DNA of 64,000 bases from Microbacterium sp. M28 (GTDB lineage: Bacteria; Actinomycetota; Actinomycetes; Actinomycetales; Microbacteriaceae), in NCBI RefSeq assembly GCF_025836995.1, contig NZ_CP107546.1:124001-188000 (forward strand). Direction: 5' to 3'. The notes below the pieces were generated by a model. That model was not told the origin of the DNA, did not search any database, and saw only the letters and a list, made by a program, of their open reading frames with translations. The stretch's first letter is position 1; the number at the start of each line of letters is the position of its first letter. Made by a program: the position numbers and the translations under genes. Shown piece by piece: positions 8,141-16,009 of the stretch.

Positions 8141-9855
8141 TGCAGGGCCTCCTCATCGGCGCGGTGCGCCCACTGCGCGAAGGTCTCGCCCTCGATGCGA
8201 TCGGCGAGGTAGCGGCGGATGACGCGCTCGGCGTAGTCGGCGATCCCGTCGGCCGCGACCTTGAGACCGCGGACCGTCCGGCCCAGGCCAGCCTCGGCGC
8301 GGTCGACGCCGGCGAGGCCGCCGCCGAGGTGCACCTGGTACCCGGGGACCTGTTCGCCGTCGATCGAGACGAGCTGGCCCTTCAGCCCGATGTCGGCGGT
8401 CTGGATGCGCGCGCAGGAGTTCGGGCATCCGTTCACGTGCAGCGTGATCGGACGGCCGATCTCGGGCTCGAGCGCGCCGAGGCGCTCCTCGAGCTGTTCG
8501 ATCGCCGTCGCGGCGTTCGCCTTCGTCTCGACGATCGCGAGCTTGCAGTACTCGATGCCCGTGCAGGCGATGGTGCCGCGGCGGAACAGGCTCGGCCTGG
8601 CCGACAGCCCGAGGGCATCGAGGCCGGTGACCAGGGCTTCGACCTCGGCCTCGGGGATGTCGAGGACGAGCATCTTCTGGTGCGGGGTGGTGCGCACGCG
8701 CCGCGAGCCGTGGACCTCGGCCAGGTCGGCGAGGGCCGTGAGGGTGCTGCCCGAGACGCGGCCGACGAGCGGGGCCGCGCCGACGTAGAAGCGGCCGTCC
8801 TTCTGGGCGTGCACTCCGACGTGGTCCCCGATGCTGGTCGGCGTCGGAGCAGCAGGACCGTCGGGCAGAGGGCTGTCGAGGTATTCGGTCTCGAGCACCT
8901 CGCGGAACTTCTCGGTGCCCCAGTCCGCGAGCAGGAACTTCAGGCGCGCCTTGTTGCGCAGGCGACGGTAGCCGTAGTCGCGGAAGATCTGCGTGACGCC
9001 GTGCCAGACCTCGGCGACCCGCTCCGGGGCGACGAAGGTGCCGAGGCGTTCGCCGAGGCGCGGGACGACCGAGAGGGCGCCGCCGACCCAGAGGTCGTAG
9101 CCGATGCCCAGTTCCGGATGCTCGACGGCGACGAACGCGCAGTCGTTGATCTCGTGCACGACGTCCTGGCTGGGGTGCCCGGTGATCGCGGTCTTGTACT
9201 TGCGGGGGAGGTTCGCGAGCGTCGGGTCGCCGATGAAGCGCTCGGCGATCTCGTTGATCTGCGGGGTCGGGTCGATGATCTCGTCCGCGGAGATGCCGGC
9301 GACGGGCGAGCCGAGGATGACGCGGGGCACGTCGCCGCACGCCTCCGTGGTGCTCAGCCCGACGTCTTCCAGGCGGCGCCAGATCTCGGGGACGTCCTCG
9401 ACGCGGATCCAGTGCAGCTGGATGTTCTGACGATCGGTGAGGTCGGCACTGTCACGGGCGAACTCGGTCGAGATCTCACCGATCACGCGCAGCTGATGCG
9501 TGGTGAGCTGGCCGCCGTCGATGCGGACGCGCAGCATGAAGTACTCGTCCTCGAGCTCGTGCGGCTCGAGCTGCGCGGTGCGGCCGCCGTCGATGCCTGG
9601 CTTGCGCTGCGTGTACAGCCCCCACCAGCGGAAGCGTCCGTGCAGGTCGGTCGGGTCGATCGACGCGAACCCGCCCTGGGCGTACTCGTTCTCGATGCGC
9701 TCCCGGACGTTGAGTCCGTTGTCCGCCAGCTTGAACTCCTCGTTGCCGTTGAGGGGTTCGGTGCCGTCGACGAGCCACTGACCGTGCGGCTTGGTCGGCG
9801 TTCGTGTCGTGCGCGTGCGTGCACCGCGGATCGGGGTCTGCTGGGGCGTGGTCAT
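8137..9855 (-). CDS. sir: Ferredoxin-dependent sulfite reductase (siroheme/4Fe-4S)
   Basis: A 572-aa assimilatory reductase converting sulfite to sulfide with six electrons from ferredoxin. The siroheme/4Fe-4S ligands are CTGIEYC (around residues 429-435) and CPNSC (around 474-478). Two ferredoxin-reductase-like halves are apparent (NIQLHWIRVEDVPEIW and the repeat VRTTPHQKMLVLDI). The family also includes assimilatory nitrite reductases, but the overlap with cysH and the presence of cysDN and cobA decide for sulfite. The start at 9855 begins MTTPQQTP, and an Arg/Thr-rich leader of about 25 residues precedes the conserved core. It is the first gene of the whole sulfur run, so its promoter lies in 9856-10026. 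Confidence 0.93.
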   Translation of the reverse strand: MTTPQQTPIRGARTRTTRTPTKPHGQWLVDGTEPLNGNEEFKLADNGLNVRERIENEYAQGGFASIDPTDLHGRFRWWGLYTQRKPGIDGGRTAQLEPHELEDEYFMLRVRIDGGQLTTHQLRVIGEISTEFARDSADLTDRQNIQLHWIRVEDVPEIWRRLEDVGLSTTEACGDVPRVILGSPVAGISADEIIDPTPQINEIAERFIGDPTLANLPRKYKTAITGHPSQDVVHEINDCAFVAVEHPELGIGYDLWVGGALSVVPRLGERLGTFVAPERVAEVWHGVTQIFRDYGYRRLRNKARLKFLLADWGTEKFREVLETEYLDSPLPDGPAAPTPTSIGDHVGVHAQKDGRFYVGAAPLVGRVSGSTLTALADLAEVHGSRRVRTTPHQKMLVLDIPEAEVEALVTGLDALGLSARPSLFRRGTIACTGIEYCKLAIVETKANAATAIEQLEERLGALEPEIGRPITLHVNGCPNSCARIQTADIGLKGQLVSIDGEQVPGYQVHLGGGLAGVDRAEAGLGRTVRGLKVAADGIADYAERVIRRYLADRIEGETFAQWAHRADEEALQ

Positions 9856-9937
9856 GAAGATGCTCTCTGCACTGCTCGTCGGAGATGGCGTTGCACAACT
9901 CTGGCGATTCCGCCCGCGAAGGTCACGCGTCTGTGAC

Positions 9938-9965
9938 ACATGACGTCAGTCGACGAAACATGACG
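9938..9965 (-). promoter_or_regulatory. Direct repeat ACATGACG x2 upstream of the sulfur-assimilation run
   Basis: Two exact copies of ACATGACG (9938-9945 and 9958-9965) start 20 bp apart, two helical turns, about 85-110 bp upstream of the sulfite reductase start. The first contains the palindrome TGACGTCA. The phasing resembles a site for a dimeric activator or repressor. The cognate protein is unknown and the site is inferred only from the repeat. Confidence 0.3.
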
Positions 9966-10026
9966 ACACACAGGGCTCATCGAGGCGATCGTGCGTTAAC
10001 AGCGGCCTCCGGAGCCTCGAAATCTG

Positions 10027-10068
10027 TTCGAAGAAATATTCGAATCTCTGCGTGAAATCCGATAGAAT
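10027..10068 (+). promoter_or_regulatory. Leaderless promoter with LexA-like operator for the HNH gene
   Basis: TCGAAGAAATATTCGA (10028-10043) matches the actinobacterial SOS box pattern TCGAAC-N4-GTTCGA except for the inner C and G, and its arms extend to TTCGAA. It overlaps the expected -35 region of a -10 hexamer TAGAAT (10063-10068), which lies 6 nt before the ATG. Transcription would then start at or next to the ATG, giving a leaderless mRNA, since the GGAG just before the ATG is too close to act as a ribosome site. LexA control is inferred and two core bases deviate. Confidence 0.45.
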
Positions 10069-10074
10069 CGGAGC

Positions 10075-11430
10075 ATGTCCCCGCACCTGACCCCCTTGCA
10101 CGAGGCGCTCGCCGTGCTGGCCGAGGTGTGGGGCGCCGCGGGTGATGCGACCGACCTCTCGCGGGCGCAGCTGGTCGCGGTGAACGACGCGCTCGGAGTC
10201 TTGGAGCGACGGACGAGTGCCGTGCACGCCGAGGTCGCTGCGGGCATCGCGTACGAATCGCGCGCCGAGCTGGGGCCTGAGGCGCTGGCGAAGCAGCACG
10301 GGTTCCGTAGCCCGGCGAAGCTGATCGCCGCCTCGAGGGGCGGCTCGACGGGCGACGCGACTCGTCTCGTGAAGGTCGGTGAGGCGACGGCTCCGCGCGT
10401 GAACCTGATCGGCGAGCGTCTGCCGGCGGCGTATCCGGCCGTGCGCGACGCCCTCGCCGTCGGTGCCATCGGGGATCAGGTGGCCGGGATGATCATCTCC
10501 GTGCTCGAGCGCACGCGATGTGCGGCCGGGGCGGAGCGGGTCGCCGCAGCGGAGCGACTGCTCGTGGAGAAGGCTCCTGGCCTGAGTACGGACGACGTGC
10601 GGCGGATCACCGCCCGGGTCGAGGCGTGGCTGGATCCCGACGGCGTGCAGCCTCGGGAAGAGGAGATTCGCGGCCGCCGGTCGTTGCGGCTCTGGGAGCG
10701 AGATGGTGAACTGCACCTCGAGCTCGTGACGGACGTCGCGTCCGGCGCGCCGGTCAAGGCAGCGTTGCGCGGTTACGTCTCTGCGGCGTTCGCCGCTCGC
10801 AAGGATGCGGTCGACGCTGATGGCGCGGATGCCGATCGCCGCAGCGTGGAACAGCTCCAGGCTGACGCGTTCTCGCTGTTCTGTCAGCACGCCTCGGAGT
10901 GCGATCGGTCGCACATGCCGCTTGCCGGCGCGAAGGTCATCGTCCGGGTCAATCTGGAAGACCTGACGTCCGGAACGGGAGCCGGTCGTATCGACGGCTC
11001 CGACCAGCCGGTCAGCATCGCCGCCGTCCGGCGGATGGCCGCCGACGGCGAGATCATCCCGTGGGTGCTCGGCGGCGGGGGCGAGATCCTCGACTGGGGC
11101 AGAGGGCGGCGGTTGTTCACGAAGGTCCAGAAGCTGGCGCTCGCTGAGCGGGACGGCGGATGCGCGATGTGCGCGCTGCCGGCCGAGATGACGAAGGTGC
11201 ATCACATCGACTGGTGGGAGCGGGATGGCGGTCGCACCGACCTCGCGAACGGCATCCTGCTGTGCGAGACCTGTCACCACCGCATTCACGACAACGGCTG
11301 GGAAATCCGCATAGACGGCGGCGGTGTCGCCGCCCGCGTCTGGTTCATCCCGCCGCCCTACGTCGATCCGATGCGGACTCCCCGCCTGGGCGGCCGGGCC
11401 CGCTTCGACGTCGTAGTGGCCGCGGCGTGA
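10075..11430 (+). CDS. DUF222 domain / HNH endonuclease family protein
   Basis: A 451-aa member of the actinobacterial 13E12-type family, which is present in many copies per genome. A long helical DUF222 region (about residues 1-330) is followed by a C-terminal HNH nuclease motif: CAMCALP, then HHIDWWERDGG, then LLCETCHHRIHD, with the zinc cysteines and the catalytic histidine in place. The cellular role of the family is unknown. Many copies are intact and not associated with transposition genes. The gene stands alone, divergent from the sulfur run, with a possible SOS-type operator over its promoter. Confidence 0.9.
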   Translation: MSPHLTPLHEALAVLAEVWGAAGDATDLSRAQLVAVNDALGVLERRTSAVHAEVAAGIAYESRAELGPEALAKQHGFRSPAKLIAASRGGSTGDATRLVKVGEATAPRVNLIGERLPAAYPAVRDALAVGAIGDQVAGMIISVLERTRCAAGAERVAAAERLLVEKAPGLSTDDVRRITARVEAWLDPDGVQPREEEIRGRRSLRLWERDGELHLELVTDVASGAPVKAALRGYVSAAFAARKDAVDADGADADRRSVEQLQADAFSLFCQHASECDRSHMPLAGAKVIVRVNLEDLTSGTGAGRIDGSDQPVSIAAVRRMAADGEIIPWVLGGGGEILDWGRGRRLFTKVQKLALAERDGGCAMCALPAEMTKVHHIDWWERDGGRTDLANGILLCETCHHRIHDNGWEIRIDGGGVAARVWFIPPPYVDPMRTPRLGGRARFDVVVAAA

Positions 11431-11460
11431 ACATGGGGCGTGATGTGGGCGCGCTGATGG

Positions 11461-11700
11461 TCATAGCCGCACGAGCACATACCTTTGACGCTTTGATTCC
11501 TGGAGCTTTTCGCGCAACTCCCGTTCGACGAGTTCGTTGAGATCGAAAGGAAGCGCACAGCCGCTGCTAACGCCGCCGCCGTGGCTTGAATGAGGGCAAC
11601 GCAGTTCTGGTGGTATTCCCCGGCCAACTGAAACGCACATCTCGTGCTCGTGGCCGCCGCAAGCGATCTTGGTCAGAACCATTGAGTTGGGATTGCTCAC
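11461..11700 (-). CDS. Small Cys/His-rich hypothetical protein
   Basis: A 79-aa frame opening with GTG at 11700, with a CGGAG ribosome site 5-6 nt upstream. It encodes IACGGHEHEMCVSVGRG, then RCPHSSHGGG and SGCALPFDLNELV, followed by a basic amphipathic tail (LREKLQESKRQRYVLVRL). Four cysteines and several histidines suggest a small zinc-ribbon-like fold, although the spacing is not a textbook one. GC is visibly lower than in the neighbours and codon use less biased, so the patch 11431-11840 may have been acquired. Apart from this gene I see nothing coding in that patch. Confidence 0.55.
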   Translation of the reverse strand: MSNPNSMVLTKIACGGHEHEMCVSVGRGIPPELRCPHSSHGGGVSSGCALPFDLNELVERELREKLQESKRQRYVLVRL

Positions 11701-11840
11701 GAGAACTCCGATCTGGATGGCGGTCCGACGTGATGGCGGGCGAATTGCTCTCGCACGACTGCCGGTAGTGGCAGGGACTCATCGTGGCACTGACCTCAGA
11801 CATGAGAAAGGGAGCCGACGAGTCGCGGCGTGAAGTAAAA

Positions 11841-11914
11841 CTTGAGTGAACTCGTATCAAGTTTGTTTGACAGCATCCGGGTGGCGAGGTACAGTTGAGT
11901 CATCGCGACTCAGG
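11841..11914 (+). promoter_or_regulatory. dnaK promoter with two HspR (HAIR) operators
   Basis: A consensus promoter, TTGACA (11867-11872), 17-bp spacer, TACAGT (11890-11895), is bracketed by two HspR-associated inverted repeats. The first is CTTGAGT-N7-TATCAAG (11841-11861), just upstream of the -35. The second is GTTGAGT-N7-ACTCAGG (11894-11914), which starts on the last two bases of the -10 and covers the start site. The HAIR consensus is CTTGAGT-N7-ACTCAAG. HspR, encoded as the fourth gene of this operon, would bind both and repress in the absence of heat stress. Confidence 0.88.
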
Positions 11915-11963
11915 TTTGCTGATCGCCCTGGACTCCCCGACCGAATCTCAGAAGGAGAAACAC

Positions 11964-13823
11964 ATGGCACGTGCTGTTGGAATCGACCTCGGTACGACGA
12001 ACTCCGTCGTCAGCGTCCTCGAAGGTGGCGAGCCGAAGGTCATCGCCAACGCCGAGGGCTTCCGCACGACCCCCTCGGTCGTCGCGTTCACGAAGGACGG
12101 CGAGGTGCTCGTCGGCGAGACCGCCAAGCGCCAGGCCGTCACGAACGTCGACCGCACCGTCGCCTCCGTCAAGCGCCACGTCGGCACCGACTGGACGTTC
12201 GACGTCGACGGCAAGAAGTGGACGCCGCAGGAGATCTCCGCGCGCATCCTTCAGAAGCTCAAGCGCGACGCCGAGTCGTACCTGGGCGACACCGTGACGG
12301 ATGCCGTCATCACCGTTCCCGCGTACTTCAACGACGCCGAGCGCCAGGCCACCAAGGAGGCCGGCGAGATCTCGGGCCTGAACGTCCTGCGCATCATCAA
12401 CGAGCCCACCGCCGCCGCTCTCGCGTACGGCCTCGACCGTGGCAAGGAGGACGAGCTCATCCTCGTCTTCGACCTCGGTGGCGGTACGTTCGACGTCTCC
12501 CTGCTCGAAGTGGGCAAGGACGACGACTTCTCCACGATCCAGGTGCGCTCAACCTCGGGTGACAACCGCCTCGGCGGCGACGACTGGGACCAGCGCCTGG
12601 TCGACCACCTGATCAAGCAGTTCAAGGAGACCTCCGGCGTCGACGTCTCGGGTGACAAGATCGCTCTGCAGCGCCTCAAGGAAGCTGCGGAGCAGGCGAA
12701 GAAGGAGCTCTCCAGCTCCACGAGCACGAGCATCAACCTGCCGTACCTCTCGCTGACCGAGTCCGGCCCTGTTTCGCTTTCCGAGACGATCACGCGTGCC
12801 AAGTTCGAGGACCTCACCAAGGACCTCCTCGACCGCACCAAGAAGCCGTTCGAGGACGTCATCCGCGAAGCGGGCATCAAGGTCGCCGACATCGACCACG
12901 TCGTGCTGGTCGGTGGCTCCACGCGTATGCCCGCCGTCGCCGAGCTCGTCAAGCGCGAGACCGGCAAGGAAGCGAACAAGGGCGTCAACCCTGACGAGGT
13001 CGTCGCCGTCGGTGCCGCCTTGCAGGCCGGTGTCCTCAAGGGTGAGCGCAAGGACGTGCTGCTCATCGACGTCACCCCGCTGAGCCTCGGCATCGAGACC
13101 AAGGGCGGTCGCATGACCAAGCTCATCGACCGCAACACCGCGATCCCGACCAAGCGCAGCGAGACCTTCACCACGGCGGACGACAACCAGCCCTCCGTCG
13201 CGATCCAGGTCTTCCAGGGCGAGCGCGAGTTCACCCGCGACAACAAGCCGCTCGGAACGTTCGAGCTCACCGGCATCGCGCCGGCTCCTCGGGGCATCCC
13301 GCAGATCGAGGTCACCTTCGACATCGACGCGAACGGCATCGTGCACGTGTCCGCCAAGGACAAGGGCACCGGCAAGGAGCAGTCGATGACCATCACCGGC
13401 GGCTCGTCGCTGTCGAAGGAGGACATCGAGCGCATGGTGCGCGAGGCCGAGGAGAACGCGGCCGAGGACAAGCGCCGCGCCGAGGCTCTCGAACAGCGCA
13501 ACCAGGCCGAAACCCTCGCGTACTCGATCGAGAAGCTGATCAAGGACAACGAGGACAAGCTCCCCGCTGACGTGAAGGACTCGGTCCAGGCCGACGTCGA
13601 CGCTCTGAAGACGGCTCTGGCCGGCGAGGACGACGACGCCGTCAAGGCGGCGTTCGACAAGCTCAACGAGTCGCAGGGCAAGCTGGGCGAGGCGATCTAC
13701 GCGCAGAGCCAGGCGGACGCCTCCGCCGGCGAGCAGGCGCAGGACGCGCCCGCCGATGACACCTCCTCCGACGAGGACGTCATCGACGCCGAGGTCATCG
13801 ACGAGGACGAAGAGAAGAAGTAA
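11964..13823 (+). CDS. dnaK: Molecular chaperone DnaK (Hsp70)
   Basis: A 619-aa Hsp70. The ATPase domain starts with GIDLGTTNS and carries [17 protein letters not shown] (near residues 167-183) and [12 protein letters not shown]. The substrate domain follows, with an acidic C-terminal tail ending DEDEEKK. The length is normal for actinobacteria. An AAGGAG ribosome site lies 6 nt before the ATG. It is the first gene of dnaK-grpE-dnaJ-hspR and is under two HAIR operators. In actinobacteria DnaK also acts as co-repressor with HspR, closing a feedback loop. Confidence 0.98.
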   Translation: MARAVGIDLGTTNSVVSVLEGGEPKVIANAEGFRTTPSVVAFTKDGEVLVGETAKRQAVTNVDRTVASVKRHVGTDWTFDVDGKKWTPQEISARILQKLKRDAESYLGDTVTDAVITVPAYFNDAERQATKEAGEISGLNVLRIINEPTAAALAYGLDRGKEDELILVFDLGGGTFDVSLLEVGKDDDFSTIQVRSTSGDNRLGGDDWDQRLVDHLIKQFKETSGVDVSGDKIALQRLKEAAEQAKKELSSSTSTSINLPYLSLTESGPVSLSETITRAKFEDLTKDLLDRTKKPFEDVIREAGIKVADIDHVVLVGGSTRMPAVAELVKRETGKEANKGVNPDEVVAVGAALQAGVLKGERKDVLLIDVTPLSLGIETKGGRMTKLIDRNTAIPTKRSETFTTADDNQPSVAIQVFQGEREFTRDNKPLGTFELTGIAPAPRGIPQIEVTFDIDANGIVHVSAKDKGTGKEQSMTITGGSSLSKEDIERMVREAEENAAEDKRRAEALEQRNQAETLAYSIEKLIKDNEDKLPADVKDSVQADVDALKTALAGEDDDAVKAAFDKLNESQGKLGEAIYAQSQADASAGEQAQDAPADDTSSDEDVIDAEVIDEDEEKK

Positions 13824-13825
13824 CC

Positions 13826-14464
13826 ATGACGGACAAGAACTTCGACGACAACGACGAGGTTCGTCCCGACGGCAAGGGGTCGGATGCTGCGGCATCCGGC
13901 CCCGAGCCGCAGGAGAACCCGGATTCGGCGGAGGCTGCGGCCGCTGAAGGATCCGATGCGACTCCCGCGGACGACCTGACGATCGAGGACATCCTCGGCA
14001 CCGAGCAGACCGGCGAGGCCGCGGCGGAGGATGCTGTGCTCGCCGACCTCGAGTCGGCGCTGCTGAACGACCTCAAGCGTCTGCAGGCGGAGTACGCCAA
14101 CTACCGTCGGCGCACCGAGGAGCAGCGCCAGGTCGAGATCGACCGTGCCAAGGGCGAAGCCGCCAAGGGCCTCATCCCCGTGCTGGACGACCTCGACCGC
14201 GCCGCCCAGCACGGCGACCTCGTCGAGGGCACGCCCTTCGCCGTGATCGCCGAGAAGGTGCGCGCGGTCGTGGAGCGCCTCGGCGTGGTCTCGTACGGCG
14301 AGAAGGGCGACGAGTTCGACCCGCAGCACCACGAGGCGATCTTCCAGCAGCCGACGCCGGGAGCGGACAAGACCACTGTGCTCGAGGTCGTCGAGGTGGG
14401 CTACCGCCTGGGCGATGTCGAACTGCGCCCGGCGAAGGTCGTCGTCGCCGTCCCGGCGGAGTAG
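13826..14464 (+). CDS. grpE: Nucleotide exchange factor GrpE
   Basis: A 212-aa co-chaperone that releases ADP from DnaK. An acidic, disordered N-terminus of about 75 residues precedes the long helix (LNDLKRLQAEYANYRRRTEEQ) and the C-terminal beta-domain containing LGVVSYGEKGDEFDPQHHEAI. The ATG follows the dnaK stop by 2 nt, so translation is probably coupled. Confidence 0.96.
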   Translation: MTDKNFDDNDEVRPDGKGSDAAASGPEPQENPDSAEAAAAEGSDATPADDLTIEDILGTEQTGEAAAEDAVLADLESALLNDLKRLQAEYANYRRRTEEQRQVEIDRAKGEAAKGLIPVLDDLDRAAQHGDLVEGTPFAVIAEKVRAVVERLGVVSYGEKGDEFDPQHHEAIFQQPTPGADKTTVLEVVEVGYRLGDVELRPAKVVVAVPAE

Positions 14465-14471
14465 GGGTCAG

Positions 14472-15452
14472 ATGGCAAGCCAGGACTGGTTCGACAAGGA
14501 CTTCTACAAGACGCTGGGCGTCTCGAAAGACGTCAGCGACGCGGATCTGAAGAAGACGTACCGCAAGCTCGCCCGCAAGTACCACCCGGACTCCAATCCG
14601 GGGGATGCCGCGGCGGAGGCGACCTTCAAGGAGATCAGCGAGGCCTACTCGGTGCTCTCCGACGCCGAGCAGCGCAAGGAGTACGACGAGATCCGTGCCA
14701 TGGGCTCCGGTGCCCGCTTCACCGCGGGTGGCGCGGGGGCCGGGGGCTTCGAGGACGTCTTCAGCCGGTTCGGGCAGCGCGGGCAGTCGTCTGCCGACTT
14801 CGAGGACATCTTCGCGATGTTCAACCAGGGGCAGGGCGGCTCGTTCGGCTCCGGCCGGTTCGGGCAGCCGTCCGGCGGGTACCGAGGATTCGGTGGACCG
14901 CAGCGCGGAGCTGATGTCACCGCCAGGACCACGCTCGACTTCATCACGGCCGCGCAGGGTGAGACGATCACGCTGCAGGGTGAGGACGGCAAACCGTTCA
15001 AGGTGAAGATCCCGGCGGGGGTCGCCGACGGGCAGAAGATCCGTCTGCGCGGCCGCGGCCGGCCTTCACCGGACGGCGGCGAGAAGGGCGACATCGTCGT
15101 GACCGTCGCGGTCCGCCCGCATCCCGTCTTCACCCGCGACGGGCTGAACCTGCGTGTCACCGTGCCGGTGACGTTCACCGAGGCGACGCTGGGCGCGACG
15201 ATCGAGGTGCCGACTCTCGGGGGCGACCCGGTGAAGCTCCGCGTCGCGCCGGGTACGCCGTCCGGACGCGTCCTGCGCGTCAAGGGACGCGGCATCGCCA
15301 GCAGCAAGGGTACGGGCGACCTGCTCGCCGAGCTGCAGGTGGCGGTGCCGTCGCATCTCGACGACGCCGCTCGTGCCGCCCTGGAGGCCTTCGCGGCCGC
15401 CGAGCCGAAGGAGAACCCGCGCGCCGACCTGATGTCCAAGGCGCGCGGCTGA
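14472..15452 (+). CDS. dnaJ: DnaJ-family co-chaperone without zinc fingers
   Basis: A 326-aa J-domain protein that stimulates DnaK. The J-domain has the HPD motif at residues 38-40, followed by a Gly/Phe-rich linker (about 80-140) and two C-terminal substrate-binding beta-domains. The four CxxCxGxG zinc-binding repeats of type I DnaJ are absent, so this is a type II (CbpA-like) protein although it occupies the classical dnaJ position. The start is 7 nt after the grpE stop, with GGGG just upstream. Confidence 0.93.
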   Translation: MASQDWFDKDFYKTLGVSKDVSDADLKKTYRKLARKYHPDSNPGDAAAEATFKEISEAYSVLSDAEQRKEYDEIRAMGSGARFTAGGAGAGGFEDVFSRFGQRGQSSADFEDIFAMFNQGQGGSFGSGRFGQPSGGYRGFGGPQRGADVTARTTLDFITAAQGETITLQGEDGKPFKVKIPAGVADGQKIRLRGRGRPSPDGGEKGDIVVTVAVRPHPVFTRDGLNLRVTVPVTFTEATLGATIEVPTLGGDPVKLRVAPGTPSGRVLRVKGRGIASSKGTGDLLAELQVAVPSHLDDAARAALEAFAAAEPKENPRADLMSKARG

Positions 15453-15462
15453 TCGACCGCCC

Positions 15463-15496
15463 CTCGCTCGTTGAGCGAGCGAAGCGAGTCGAAACG
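15463..15496. repeat. Intergenic repeat, CGTTGAGCGAGCG family
   Basis: CTCGCT-CGTTG-AGCGAG forms a small hairpin and is followed by GAAGCGAGTCGAAACG. The same element recurs at 25446-25476, inverted at 25503-25537, partly at 25548-25567, and at 37045-37080. Here it lies between dnaJ and hspR, inside the operon, where it could modulate read-through into hspR. Confidence 0.75.
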
Positions 15497-15531
15497 CAGT
15501 AAGAATCGAAGAAGCCCCGGAGGTGATGGCG

Positions 15532-15963
15532 ATGGTTACCGACGATGACGACGCTCCGGTGTTCGCGATCGCCGTCGCCGCCGAGCTCGCCGGCATGCAT
15601 CCGCAGACGCTGCGCCAGTACGACCGGATCGGACTCGTCGTCCCCGGTCGTACGCGCGGCGGCTCGCGGCGGTACTCGCCGCGCAACGTGCAGCAGTTGC
15701 GCGAGGTCGCCCGCCTGTCCGGCGAGGGCATGAGCCTCCCGGCGATCTCGCGCCTGCTGCACCTGGAGGACGAGGTGCGGATGCTGCGCCGTCGCGTCCT
15801 CGAACTCGAGGGCGCGCTGCGCGCCGAACGGGAGAACCGCCCTGGCGTTCGGGTCTTCGCCGCCGGCGCCGGAGGAGTCATCCCGGTCGCGGCCGGCCGC
15901 CGCATCCGGCGGTCCACCGAGGTCGTGCTGTGGCAGCCGGGCGGGCGACGACCGGAGGAGTGA
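15532..15963 (+). CDS. hspR: HspR, MerR-family repressor of the heat-shock genes
   Basis: A 143-aa regulator. The N-terminal MerR-type winged helix carries AAELAGMHPQTLRQYDRIGLVVPGRTRGGSRRYS, the pattern specific to HspR. A short coiled-coil (LHLEDEVRMLRRRVLELEGAL) and a basic tail follow. Three start codons are possible (GTG 15523, ATG 15526, ATG 15532). The strong GGAGG at 15519-15523 leaves proper 8-nt spacing only for the last. It represses its own operon and, by the operator found at 49992-50018, clpB. Confidence 0.94.
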   Translation: MVTDDDDAPVFAIAVAAELAGMHPQTLRQYDRIGLVVPGRTRGGSRRYSPRNVQQLREVARLSGEGMSLPAISRLLHLEDEVRMLRRRVLELEGALRAERENRPGVRVFAAGAGGVIPVAAGRRIRRSTEVVLWQPGGRRPEE

Positions 15964-16009
15964 GCGCACTCGCGCCGCGGACAGGTCGGGGCGGTAAGGT
16001 GGCGACACC

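Noticed and set aside
8140..9936. A 598-codon open frame antisense to the sulfite reductase gene, and similar long frames antisense to cobA/fprA (595-2580) and the sulfatase (22461-24143)
   Set aside because: Composition is that of a GC-rich gene read backwards (Arg/Asp/Val/Leu-heavy, no domain), no ribosome site, and the opposite strand has a well-conserved protein.
9856..10026. A riboswitch (e.g. SAM or cobalamin) upstream of the sulfur run
   Set aside because: No recognisable core; the leader towards the ATG is short and unstructured by eye.
10075..11430. HNH gene as a homing endonuclease or transposon part
   Set aside because: No intein, intron or terminal repeats; DUF222-HNH genes are normal multicopy chromosomal genes in actinobacteria.
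11895..11963. In-frame upstream extension of DnaK from the operator region
   Set aside because: It would start inside the promoter; the AAGGAG site and conserved [14 protein letters not shown] fix the start at 11964.
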